Part shown: one piece after another, positions 6,234-13,768 of the stretch | Layout of the letters: each line of letters starts with the position of its first letter | How positions within the stretch are numbered: the stretch's first letter is position 1 | From: FEN-727 sp036508635 | GTDB taxonomy: Bacteria; Actinomycetota; Geothermincolia; Fen-727; Anoxymicrobiaceae | Length of the DNA stretch: 15,732 nucleotides | Reading direction: 5' to 3' | Assembly: GCA_036508635.1 (NCBI GenBank) | Contig: DATCGY010000023.1 | Location: 1 to 15,732 of the forward strand | Translations under genes and position numbers: made by a program | Notes under the pieces: model-generated | Told to the model about the DNA's origin: nothing | What the model saw: only the letters and a program-made list of their open reading frames with translations | The model's database searches: none

Positions 6234-6881
6234 TTAGAGCCCGACCAGGAACGGGTTGGTTCGCTTTTCCCAGCCTACGGTGGTCGAGCCCATATGGCCC
6301 GGATACAGCTTTGTCTCGGGGTCGAGGACGAAGACCTTTTCTTTGACCGAGGTCATGAGGACCTCGAAATCGCCACCGGGGAAATCAGTGCGCCCTATGG
6401 AGCCTCGGAAGACAAGGTCGCCATCAAAGAGAGCGCCATCGACCAGGAAGCTGACGCTTCCGGGTGAGTGGCCCGGCGTGTGGAGCACCTTGAGCTCGAG
6501 CCCGGCAAGCTCGAGAACCTGGCCGTCCTCGAGGGGTTTGAACTCCTCGGGGAGCTGGAGCTCGTCGATGCCGAGCATCGACAGGAACCCCGCGGGCATC
6601 ATCTTCACCACCTCCGCCTCTATGGGGTGGAGGTAGACGTCAGCGCCGGTTGCGTTCGCGACCTCAGCCGCGCCTGCCAGGTGGTCGGGGTGGCTGTGTG
6701 TGAGCAACACCGCGTCAAGGCTCAACCCGTTGTTCTCGAGGAACTCGAGTATCGCGTGGGTTGAGAGGCCGGCGTCTATCACCACCGCACTGTCCGAACC
6801 CTCGGCCCAGACCATGTAGCTGTTGGTGCCGAACGAAAGGTCGGTAAATGTCTCGACATTGATCTGCTGGTTCTGCTCCAT
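6234..6881 (-). CDS. MBL-fold metallo-hydrolase (glyoxalase II-like)
   Basis: The product is a 215-residue cytoplasmic metallo-beta-lactamase-fold hydrolase. The metal ligands are all present: THSHPDH (H62, H64, D66, H67), H138 in HTPGHSPG, D155 in FDGD and H196 in YPGHM. The length and the ending TNPFL are those of the single-domain glyoxalase II-like subgroup, which hydrolyses thioesters such as S-lactoylglutathione or analogues; the true substrate here is unknown. The ATG at 6881 has an AAGGAG ribosome site about 9 nt upstream. The gene is first in a unit with a VOC protein, and the glyoxalase-like pairing (VOC plus MBL) hints at aldehyde or thioester detoxification, which is inference only. 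Confidence 0.9.
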   Translation of the reverse strand: MEQNQQINVETFTDLSFGTNSYMVWAEGSDSAVVIDAGLSTHAILEFLENNGLSLDAVLLTHSHPDHLAGAAEVANATGADVYLHPIEAEVVKMMPAGFLSMLGIDELQLPEEFKPLEDGQVLELAGLELKVLHTPGHSPGSVSFLVDGALFDGDLVFRGSIGRTDFPGGDFEVLMTSVKEKVFVLDPETKLYPGHMGSTTVGWEKRTNPFLVGL

Positions 6882-6966
6882 CGTCTAGTGCTCCTTGAAG
6901 TTATCCGGCGCCACCGGCTGCCCGCCGCACATCCCGCGATGCTCTCGCCGCGAGGCTCGCCCGTGA

Positions 6967-6982
6967 GGCGTTTTCACACGCC
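6967..6982. other. Short hairpin in the leader of the MBL gene
   Basis: GGCGT (6967-6971 side) and ACGCC form a 5-bp perfect stem around a 6-nt loop. It lies downstream of the candidate -10 at 6998-7003, so it would be in the MBL mRNA leader. No T run follows. It may be a weak terminator of the upstream ATPase gene or chance. Confidence 0.25.
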
Positions 6983-6997
6983 GTAGAGGATTTTGAA

Positions 6998-7003
6998 AGT
7001 ATA
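6998..7003 (-). promoter_or_regulatory. Extended -10 candidate promoter for the MBL-VOC-metallopeptidase unit
   Basis: On the minus strand TGCTATACT combines the extended TGn element with TATACT (five of six). No matching -35 is found at 16-18 bp, as is common for extended -10 promoters. The transcription start would be about 110 nt before the ATG at 6881. Confidence 0.5.
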
Positions 7004-7029
7004 GCAGATGCCACCCGAACAGGAGGCTC

Positions 7030-9186
7030 TCATCCCAGGTCTATGACGTTGACGTCGGGGCCCGCCAGGTTGTCGTAGCGGTCGGTGCAAGTCAGAACCA
7101 GCACCTGCTGGTCTCTTGCCACCTCGAGCAGCACGTCCCAGAGTGCGCCGAGCCTTCGGACGTCGAAATACGAAAAGGAGTCGTCGAATATCAGCGGGGG
7201 TTTATGGCCACCGGAGAGGAGGTCGACGAGCTCGAGCCGGGCGGCCAGGTACAGTTGGCTCGCGGTGCCCTTGCTCAGCGTGGCGAGTACCTCGTCGGCG
7301 GGGATCATATCACCTTTTTCGGGCGAGAACACGGAAAGTGCCAGGTCGCTCTCTCGAACATCGACAGTGTCGTACCGCCCACCTGTCAGTCTGGAGATGG
7401 TGCGGCCGACGCTCTCGGAGAGGACCGGCACCGCTGAGGAGAGTAGCTTCTCGGCGGTCTCTTGCATGCCATCCCGCGCAATGGTGTGTACGCGCAACCG
7501 GCGCCTCGTCGCCTGCTCGGACTCCCAGAGCCAGGCGAGCTCTTCCTCGAGCCGGGTGGCCTCTTCGAATTCTGTGGCTGTGCGGATGAGGTGGAAAGCC
7601 AGTGCGTCGCGCTCTTTGCGCATCGCTTCGACATCGCCTGAAAGCGCCTCGCGCTCGCGGCTCAACGACCGTAGCTCCTCGGGTGCGAGATGGAACTGCT
7701 CGAGGTCGGCAAGCCTTTCTTCGCACGAGGCGGCATCGAGTGAACCCTGGCGACGTTCTTCGTCGGCCTGCTCCATCGCGCGGCCCCCGAGCAGTGCTTT
7801 GAGGCCGGCCTCGGCGCGATCACGCTCGGCGGTAAGCTCGGAATACGCGGCGAAAGAATCAAAGAACTGATCGGCGCTGCTATAGCCGACTGAGTCGAGG
7901 AACTCTCTCTCGCGACCTTCGAGCTTCCGGATCTCGCCGTCTGTGTGCTGGATACGGTCGACGAGAAGGCGCTGCGCGTCAGACACCGGCGGCACCGTAA
8001 CGGGCGCGGGCTTTCGACCGCGCGATGCTGTGAGCACCGCGACTGCCACCATCAAACCGACCGCGGCGAGCGCGTACAGGGCCGGCTGGATAAGCGCGCC
8101 AAGGAGAATACCGAGCACTACCAGCAAGGTCCCGAGACCCACGCCGGCAAGCGAGGCCACCGACCTCGACGGTTGCTTGGCGGGCTCCGGCTCGGGCGTC
8201 TGCTCAACCGGCCGGCTCGCCAGCTCGTCGCGCAGGCTCACGAGCGATTCGCGCAAATCACCAGCCCTGCGTAGCTCGGGCTCGGCCCTGGGGCCGACCT
8301 CGCGGAATTGGCCGAAGTTGGCGTCGATCTTTTCGTCGACCCTGGCGAGCTCTCGCGCGGCCTCTCTCACCCTGTCCGCGGCCTCGAACCGCGCTCGGGC
8401 CTCGGCGGCTCTTCGCTTGAGCTCGGCGATGGGGCGGTTTTTGTCGAGCAGCTCGTTGAGCTCTTTGAGCCTTGGCTCGCGCCTCTCGAGCTCGGCCTCT
8501 ATTTCGGTGAGCCTTTCGCGTTGCTCTTCGAGTTCGCCGATATTGGCTGAGAGCTCTTTTTGCTTTACGATGAGCGCCTCGCGCTCTTCGACGAGCTTCT
8601 TGATCGAGCCGGGATTTGTGGTTGGCCTCTCGAGGCCTCGCTTGAGCGAATCGACCTCCGCAGAGAGTTTTTTTACCGCGTTTTCCATGAGCTTGCTCTC
8701 GCGGCCCCCTACCACGATTTCCCTTAGCATGCCCGCTATCTTGCGGGCGCCGGAGCTGTCCTCGGCGAGGCTGACCATCTGGTCGTGGGTAACGCAGGCG
8801 GTGCGCAGATACCTGGCCGGGTCGCTGAATCCGATTAGGTCGAACACGCGCGAGTTTACAGCCTTGAGAGACTTAAGGCTGGGTCCGCCTTCCTCCTCGA
8901 GCAGCACGGTGCGCGCGGTGAAGTCTTTTACCAGGTGAAAAGCTGAACCTTCCTGGATGAAATCGAGCTCGATGACGGGGGCGTCGTCGGTGCCCCATCT
9001 CATGTAGGAACGAGCCAGGCTGGTGTCGGGCTGAGGCCTCGCGAAAAGCCCCGTAAGGATCGCAAGGACGAGCGTGGACTTGCCCGATTCGTTGGGCCCC
9101 CGGACGAGGTTGATGCCCTCGTCGAACTCGAGCTCCAGATCGGTGAAACGCCTGAAGTTCTCGGCGCGGAGCTTTAGGATCCTCAT
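7030..9186 (-). CDS. SbcC/Rad50-like AAA family ATPase of the YhaN type with internal membrane hairpin
   Basis: The 718-residue product is an SMC-like ATPase that should pair with the nuclease encoded just upstream. Walker A is GPNESGKST (30-38). The N-terminal lobe runs to about 165, followed by a charged coiled coil (about 165-325). A hydrophobic double segment (about 344-387, broken by the QP at 367-368) looks like two membrane helices, and a second coiled coil (about 403-570) returns. The C-terminal lobe has the signature LSKGT (637-641), Walker B LIFDDS (665-670) and the following FSYFD. The usual H-loop histidine appears to be T701 in LTCTD. There is no CxxC zinc hook, and the protein is shorter than SbcC. 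The ATG at 9186 overlaps the nuclease stop as ATGA, so the two are translationally coupled. Role: ATP-gated DNA-end processing, possibly at the membrane. Confidence 0.88.
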   Translation of the reverse strand: MRILKLRAENFRRFTDLELEFDEGINLVRGPNESGKSTLVLAILTGLFARPQPDTSLARSYMRWGTDDAPVIELDFIQEGSAFHLVKDFTARTVLLEEEGGPSLKSLKAVNSRVFDLIGFSDPARYLRTACVTHDQMVSLAEDSSGARKIAGMLREIVVGGRESKLMENAVKKLSAEVDSLKRGLERPTTNPGSIKKLVEEREALIVKQKELSANIGELEEQRERLTEIEAELERREPRLKELNELLDKNRPIAELKRRAAEARARFEAADRVREAARELARVDEKIDANFGQFREVGPRAEPELRRAGDLRESLVSLRDELASRPVEQTPEPEPAKQPSRSVASLAGVGLGTLLVVLGILLGALIQPALYALAAVGLMVAVAVLTASRGRKPAPVTVPPVSDAQRLLVDRIQHTDGEIRKLEGREREFLDSVGYSSADQFFDSFAAYSELTAERDRAEAGLKALLGGRAMEQADEERRQGSLDAASCEERLADLEQFHLAPEELRSLSREREALSGDVEAMRKERDALAFHLIRTATEFEEATRLEEELAWLWESEQATRRRLRVHTIARDGMQETAEKLLSSAVPVLSESVGRTISRLTGGRYDTVDVRESDLALSVFSPEKGDMIPADEVLATLSKGTASQLYLAARLELVDLLSGGHKPPLIFDDSFSYFDVRRLGALWDVLLEVARDQQVLVLTCTDRYDNLAGPDVNVIDLG

Positions 9187-10298
9187 GACTCGCCCTCCCC
9201 CAGCAACAGGGAGAGCCCGACCAGCATAGCCTCACGGATCTCTTCCCGTTCGGTGGGCGATGCCTCGCCGAGGCGAGAGTGGAGGACGCTCAGAAACTGG
9301 GCAGCGGGCGAGCCCTGGGGATATGCGCCCGGGTCGATAGTCGCCGGGGCGGGCCACGATCGGTCGTTTACCTTGACGAGGAAATATAGGTCAGAGAGCG
9401 CCTCGATGACCTCTGAGACGTCGGGATAGTCGGTGGGCCTCAATCCTTCGATGTTGAGCTGCATCACGATGCCGGGATCGCCCCTGGCCTCGAGGAGCGC
9501 GACGAGGCCGCCGCCCGCGGCGTCTTCGGCCTTGATCGTCATCTCCTCGTAGGCGAGCCCGCCCGTTCGATAGGGCGTGACCCTGATCTCTTCTTCGTCG
9601 AGGTCGATTATCAACACGTTGCCGCTTTTGCTCTTTTGCATGCGAACCATCTCGGGGCTGCCTGGATAAAACGCGGTCACGTCGCCGGAAGAGCGGTTGG
9701 AGAATGAATGGATGTGGCCGAGGGCCAGGTAGTCGAGGCCCGATGAGGCGACCTCTTCCGGCGTGACGACATAAGTGTCGTCGACCAGGTCGGGCATCTC
9801 GAAGCTGGCATGGATCATGCCGATTCGCCAGCGGATGTCGTCTGCGACCTCGAGCGACTCGAGGGGTCGATGGTTGCGGAAAGGCCGCATGTTGGCATTG
9901 CCGTAGACCACGCAGTCGAGCTGCTCGAAACGGACCGGGGTCATCTCTTCGCTCGTGAAGACCGTCAGGCCTTTGATGCCGGTGAGCTCGGGCGACATGT
10001 ATATGGAGTCTGGGCCGTAGGGGTCGTGCGTGCCCGGAGATATGCAGACCGGGATGCCGACCGCCGAGAGGTCTTGCAGCCTGTAAGCAACCTGCGCCAA
10101 AAGCGTCTTTGAGATGTCGCGGGAATCGAACAGATCGCCCGCAATGAGCAGGAGCTCGACTTTCTCGCGTATGGCGAGGTTGACCGTCTCGTCAAACGCC
10201 TGGAGCAGGCGGGACCTCTGGAGCTGGCCTTTCCGCCCGAGACCCAGGAACTTGGCTCCGAGGTGTACGTCGGCTGTATGAAGGATCCTGAGTGGCAT
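9183..10298 (-). CDS. DNA repair exonuclease, Mre11/SbcD-like metallophosphoesterase (YhaO type)
   Basis: This 371-residue calcineurin-like phosphoesterase is the nuclease partner of the ATPase encoded next to it. Motifs in order: HTADVHLG (D10, H12), AGDLFDSRD (D55, D58), PGTHDPYG (88-95), IHASF (H163) and ALGHIHSF (H195, H197). Together these are the Mre11-type di-metal site. In the third motif, Mre11 and SbcD normally read GNHD with Asn binding a metal; here it is GTHD. The C-terminal third (about 260-371) lacks clear motifs and should be the ATPase-binding part. I prefer the ATG at 10298, which begins directly with the family N-terminus; a TTG two codons upstream (10304) is in frame. The ribosome site is weak for both. 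A perfect extended -10 lies upstream. Confidence 0.9.
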   Translation of the reverse strand: MPLRILHTADVHLGAKFLGLGRKGQLQRSRLLQAFDETVNLAIREKVELLLIAGDLFDSRDISKTLLAQVAYRLQDLSAVGIPVCISPGTHDPYGPDSIYMSPELTGIKGLTVFTSEEMTPVRFEQLDCVVYGNANMRPFRNHRPLESLEVADDIRWRIGMIHASFEMPDLVDDTYVVTPEEVASSGLDYLALGHIHSFSNRSSGDVTAFYPGSPEMVRMQKSKSGNVLIIDLDEEEIRVTPYRTGGLAYEEMTIKAEDAAGGGLVALLEARGDPGIVMQLNIEGLRPTDYPDVSEVIEALSDLYFLVKVNDRSWPAPATIDPGAYPQGSPAAQFLSVLHSRLGEASPTEREEIREAMLVGLSLLLGEGES

Positions 10299-10340
10299 GA
10301 GCAAATCGTCCGTTCCGCGTGCGTGCGGTTACCAGCGATG

Positions 10341-10346
10341 ATTATA
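10341..10346 (-). promoter_or_regulatory. Perfect extended -10 promoter for the nuclease-ATPase operon
   Basis: On the minus strand TGCTATAAT is an exact extended -10 (TGn plus TATAAT). No good -35 is seen at 16-18 bp. The leader to the ATG at 10298 would be roughly 36 nt. It lies in the 78-bp gap after the zinc-ribbon gene, so the operon does not depend on read-through. Confidence 0.7.
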
Positions 10347-10376
10347 GCAGAGGCACCGGACAGCCGAATCGCCGTT

Positions 10377-10724
10377 CTAGTGACGTTTCCGGGAGTGAAG
10401 AGGCTGGCCGCAAAACTGGCAGCTCTTGAACAAACTTGGGACGGACTGGCCGCAGCTCGGGCACCTGATGATCTCGGGCATGTCCGCCTGGCCGCGCTCG
10501 CTGTGCCTCGCTCGCACGTTGCGCTCCCCCGCGAATCGGAAGTACAGTGCCCCGAACAGCCACGTCACGGGCCCGCCCACGAGCCCCGCAAGAAGCCACG
10601 CATTGTAGCTCTGCCCGTTTGACCTTGCGATGCCGGCCGCCGAAAAAGCGCAGAACAACCACAGAAGGACGGCGACCGACGTGATCCCGATTATCGCTAT
10701 CGCGTTACTCGCAGCCAGGGGCAT
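10377..10724 (-). CDS. Small two-helix membrane protein with C-terminal zinc ribbon
   Basis: I do not recognise this 115-residue protein as a named family. It has two predicted membrane helices (about residues 7-29 and 42-63) joined by a short loop containing RSNGQSYNAW. A basic linker follows, then a C-terminal zinc ribbon CPSCG (C88, C91) and CQFCG (C102, C105) with 10 residues between the pairs. The tail HSRKRH is basic. Both termini are probably cytoplasmic, which would place the ribbon inside the cell. The frame is open upstream, but the ATG at 10724 has a perfect GGAGG ribosome site 9 nt before it and starts the hydrophobic part. It lies 19 bp after the repeat-protein gene and is the last gene of the four-gene operon. 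Function unknown. Confidence 0.8.
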   Translation of the reverse strand: MPLAASNAIAIIGITSVAVLLWLFCAFSAAGIARSNGQSYNAWLLAGLVGGPVTWLFGALYFRFAGERNVRARHSERGQADMPEIIRCPSCGQSVPSLFKSCQFCGQPLHSRKRH

Positions 10725-10743
10725 CGCTACCGACCTCCGATGA

Positions 10744-11583
10744 TCATCCTTCGAACCCGGCTCCTTTGAGCCTGAACTTACAGTCCTCGAAACGGCCCAG
10801 CCCGGGTATTTCGAGGTCCACAGTACACACGATACCGTCGAACGCGCCCGCCTCAAACCCCTTCTGTATCATGTCGGCGACGAGCGAGCGGTCGAGGTTC
10901 GTCATGATGCCGACGTAGAACTCGGGGTGCACATTGAACATACTTGCGATGATGGCAGGGTCGAGCGTCTCGAGCAGGCCGAGAGTCCACTCCATGCTCT
11001 CGTGGGTTATCTCGCTGATGACGGCCTGGTCGAAATGCGTCAGCAAGGCGGCGATCCATTCAGAGTTTTCGTTGACGATGCACGCCGCGGCCGCCGGGTC
11101 CATGTAGGGAAGCAACCGTGAGACCCATTCGGTGCTGGCGTCGGCGACCGTGGCGAAGACCTCGGGGTCGAGCAGTCGTGTGACCTCGGCCATGAACTCG
11201 GGCATGCTGTTCATGACCTCGGCTATCGTCTCGGGGTCCATGTTTGCGATCAGGCCCTTGATGAATTCCGGGTTGTTGTTCGACGCGGAGGCTACGATCA
11301 TGGGGTCTATGCGCCTGAGCATCTCCTCCAGGAAATGCGGGTTTTCGTTTATGGTGTTGGCAATTACCTCGTGGGAGAGCTCTCCAAGCAGGCGCGCGTA
11401 GAACTCGGGATTCTCATTGAACGCATCGGCCAGGACCTTCGGGTCCAGCGTCGACAGGGTCCCGGTGAGCATCTCCTCGTTGGACATGACCTTCCCCGCC
11501 GCCGCCCCCATCGCTTTGAGCACCCGCTTTGTCGGACGTCCCACCTGTTGCTTCTCCTCGCCGGTCGTCTTTTTATCGGGCAT
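10744..11583 (-). CDS. Protein made of tandem 23-residue helical repeats, function unknown
   Basis: The 279-residue product is almost entirely a tandem repeat array that I do not recognise. After a basic, polar N-terminus (1-45), eight consecutive units of exactly 23 residues cover 46-229 and a ninth, degenerate unit covers 230-252, with no insertion or gap. The consensus is (L/M)DPxxxAxxxNENPEFxxxLL. DP starts one short helix and the NxNP turn starts a second ending in (F/W)xxxLL. That pattern suggests a two-helix solenoid, a scaffold for protein binding. A 27-residue tail (253-279) with alternating polarity (VDLEIPGLGRFEDCKFRL) looks like beta strand. No signal peptide or membrane helix is seen. 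The ATG at 11583 has an AAGGAG site 12 nt upstream, rather distant. It lies 21 bp after the ferredoxin-like gene. Confidence 0.85.
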   Translation of the reverse strand: MPDKKTTGEEKQQVGRPTKRVLKAMGAAAGKVMSNEEMLTGTLSTLDPKVLADAFNENPEFYARLLGELSHEVIANTINENPHFLEEMLRRIDPMIVASASNNNPEFIKGLIANMDPETIAEVMNSMPEFMAEVTRLLDPEVFATVADASTEWVSRLLPYMDPAAAACIVNENSEWIAALLTHFDQAVISEITHESMEWTLGLLETLDPAIIASMFNVHPEFYVGIMTNLDRSLVADMIQKGFEAGAFDGIVCTVDLEIPGLGRFEDCKFRLKGAGFEG

Positions 11584-11604
11584 TGCTTTTTGTTACTCCT
11601 TCAA

Positions 11605-12528
11605 TCAGACCTCTGTGCTCGTCTCCGCGTGCTCGGCGACGAGTTTTTTTATGTCCAGCGGGTCGCTCCTGGTCGGGTCGAGGACCAGCTCGATGGCGTC
11701 GTACTCGCAGGCGCTCTCGCAGACACCGCAACCCATGCATTTGACCGGGTCGAGGACCGCGGTCTCGCCGACTTCGATGGCGTTGAACGGGCATATCTCG
11801 ACGCAGTCACCGCACCCGGTGCAATCCTCGCTCACCGTGGCTACGTATCCGCTTGAAGCGAGCATCGGAGTTCCCAGCATGTTCCATGCCTTCATCCCTA
11901 CGCAGCAGCACGGGCAGCAGTTGCATATGGCGTAGAACCTGCCACCGGCAACATCCTTGAAGAACGCGTTATGGACATGCCCTCGCTTATCCTCCGCGCG
12001 CAGTATCTCTACAGCCTCATCGGATGAAATCTTGCGGGCTTTGAACGAGCCGTGCTCGAGGATGAACGACGTGATGGGGTCGCCGACCGCCAGGCAAACC
12101 TCCAGCGGCTCGCACGGGTTCTCCTGGAGCGAGCGGCACGGGCAGTCGAACACGGCTATGTTCTGAGGGTTCTTGAGTACTATGTCGTGGGCTATCTTGA
12201 AGGGGATGACCGTCTCCTGGGGTCCGAGATCGATGTCTTCCCGCACCATTACCAGGTCTTCAGCGTGTGAGAGCGGCATGACCTTGCCATGATAAGTGGA
12301 GGTCTCGGCGCTCAAGGCTTCGCGAAGCACCTTGAGGGTATACAGGTCGAGTATCTCGGCTATATCTTCGGGCAAGTCGGTCTCCGGCTCTTTGGAGACG
12401 AGGTTCAGCGGCTTCCCGAGCTTGTGCAGGTAATGGTCGATGTACTTGATGTACATGTAGAGGTGAGCCGTCTGTTCGGCGTGGTCGAGCCCGAAATCCT
12501 TTGAGGCTTTTTTCGTCGAGTCCTTCAT
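11605..12528 (-). CDS. 4Fe-4S ferredoxin-like protein with extra cysteine-rich blocks
   Basis: The product is 307 residues long. The C-terminal part (about 230-283) is a two-cluster ferredoxin domain: CTGCGDCVEICP (C236, C239, C242, C246) and CMGCGVCESAC (C264, C267, C270, C274). The second lacks the usual Pro after the fourth Cys. Ahead of it are two unusual blocks, DCPCR with C129, C131, C139 and C145, and the dense CNCCPCCC (202-209, six cysteines). These could bind a further cluster or metal. The N-terminal 110 residues are helical without cysteines. No signal peptide is seen, so it probably acts in the cytoplasm as an electron carrier or redox enzyme subunit. The frame is open upstream. 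The ATG at 12528 is chosen for AAGGG about 9 nt before it and a 23-bp gap after the CoA enzyme gene. Confidence 0.85.
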   Translation of the reverse strand: MKDSTKKASKDFGLDHAEQTAHLYMYIKYIDHYLHKLGKPLNLVSKEPETDLPEDIAEILDLYTLKVLREALSAETSTYHGKVMPLSHAEDLVMVREDIDLGPQETVIPFKIAHDIVLKNPQNIAVFDCPCRSLQENPCEPLEVCLAVGDPITSFILEHGSFKARKISSDEAVEILRAEDKRGHVHNAFFKDVAGGRFYAICNCCPCCCVGMKAWNMLGTPMLASSGYVATVSEDCTGCGDCVEICPFNAIEVGETAVLDPVKCMGCGVCESACEYDAIELVLDPTRSDPLDIKKLVAEHAETSTEV

Positions 12529-12551
12529 CCTCAGCCACCCTTCCCGTCGCC

Positions 12552-13730
12552 TCAGCAGACGACGCCGCTTTCCCTCAGCCTTTCGATCTCGTCGGTGGAG
12601 CACCCCAGCATGCCGAGCACCTCGTTGGTGTGCTCGCCCAGCGAGGGCGCCGAATGCCGTATCTCACCCGGCGTGCGCGAGAACTTGAACGGGATGCCCA
12701 GGGTTTTCATCGTCCCCACCTTCTCGTCCTCGACCTCGATGACCATCTTCCGCGCAAGGACCTGCGGGTCCTCTGACATCTCGGCCATGTTGAGTATGGG
12801 GGTCACGCAGGTATCCTCAGAGCCGAAGATCTCGGCCCACTCGGCCCTTGTCTTTTCCTTGAACCTGGCGCGGAACCAGGCGAATATCTCGTCGTACTTG
12901 TCGAACGAGAACTGCATGTCGGCGTATTCAGGCTTACCGAGGAGCTCGCACGTCCTCTTCCAGAACTTGCCCTCGAGCGCCCCGACCGCCATGTAGCCGT
13001 CCGCCGCCTCGTAGATGTTGTAGCAAGGTGTCGCGCCCCACAGTATCTGGCACCCCCGCCCGGGCGCGGGCCCGCCGACGAACAGGTCGCCGGTGTTGGC
13101 GGCGAGCCACGAGATAACGCCGTCCATCATCGCGACGTCGACGTGCTGGCCCTGCCCCGTGTTCTTCATATGGATATAAGCCATGAGTATCGATATGACG
13201 CCGAACATCCCACCGCCCGCGAGGTCGGCGATCTGGACCCCGGCGACGATCGGAGGCCCGTCCGCGGCGCCCGTGGCGTCGAGTATCCCCGCGTAGCCGA
13301 GGTAGTTTATGTCGTGACCGGCGACGTCACGATACGGCCCGTCCTGCCCGTAGCCGGTTATCGAACAGTAGATTATGGAGGGGTTGACCTCGCACACCGT
13401 CTCGTAGTCGAGCCCAAGGCGCTCCATTACACCGGGGCGGAACTGTTCGACCAGCACCTCGGCCCATCCGGCAAGCTCGAGCACGAGCTCTCTGCCCTCT
13501 TTCTGCTTGAGGTCGATGGCGATGCTTCGCTTGTTGCGGTTCACGATGTGATGCATGACGCTCATGCCCGAAGAAGTGAACGGCGGCGTGAACCGGGCGT
13601 AATCCCCGCCCTGCGGGTCCTCGACCCTTATCACTTCGGCTCCCATGTCCGCGAGGAGCATGGTCCCGAACGGTCCGGGCAGTAACCTCGTAAGGTCTAG
13701 CACTTTCATGCCTTCAAGCGGTGACGGCAA
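12552..13730 (-). CDS. CaiB/BaiF CoA-transferase family protein, alpha-methylacyl-CoA racemase-like
   Basis: This 392-residue cytoplasmic enzyme belongs to the class III CoA-transferase family. It matches the alpha-methylacyl-CoA racemase (AMACR/MCR) branch, which epimerises 2-methylacyl-CoA thioesters. It opens with LEGMKVLDLTRLLPGP, and has GHDINYLGYAG (H139, D140) and QIADLAGGG (D169). The 30-residue H-to-D spacing equals that of MCR H126 and D156. ADGYMAVGALEGKFW carries E253, matching the racemase glutamate. Transferase activity is not excluded. The start is the TTG at 13730, because a strong GGGAGG site lies 9 nt upstream and it supplies the family's usual residues before the first strand; the ATG at 13709 has no properly spaced site. 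It heads the four-gene operon behind a candidate promoter at 13769-13797. Confidence 0.9.
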   Translation of the reverse strand: MPSPLEGMKVLDLTRLLPGPFGTMLLADMGAEVIRVEDPQGGDYARFTPPFTSSGMSVMHHIVNRNKRSIAIDLKQKEGRELVLELAGWAEVLVEQFRPGVMERLGLDYETVCEVNPSIIYCSITGYGQDGPYRDVAGHDINYLGYAGILDATGAADGPPIVAGVQIADLAGGGMFGVISILMAYIHMKNTGQGQHVDVAMMDGVISWLAANTGDLFVGGPAPGRGCQILWGATPCYNIYEAADGYMAVGALEGKFWKRTCELLGKPEYADMQFSFDKYDEIFAWFRARFKEKTRAEWAEIFGSEDTCVTPILNMAEMSEDPQVLARKMVIEVEDEKVGTMKTLGIPFKFSRTPGEIRHSAPSLGEHTNEVLGMLGCSTDEIERLRESGVVC

Positions 13731-13768
13731 AGGTATCCACCTCCCGGAGGGATTGAAATCGAAGTAAG

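Noticed and set aside
7943..8938. Long plus-strand open frame of 331 codons inside the ATPase gene
   Set aside because: It is antisense to the coiled-coil region, very rich in Ser and Arg with no domain, and is a shadow of GC-rich Glu/Leu codons on the other strand. The minus-strand frame has all ATPase motifs.
10744..11583. Possible CRISPR-like or DNA tandem repeat with a 69-bp period
   Set aside because: The periodicity is at protein level. The nucleotide units are diverged and continuous in one reading frame, with no spacers.
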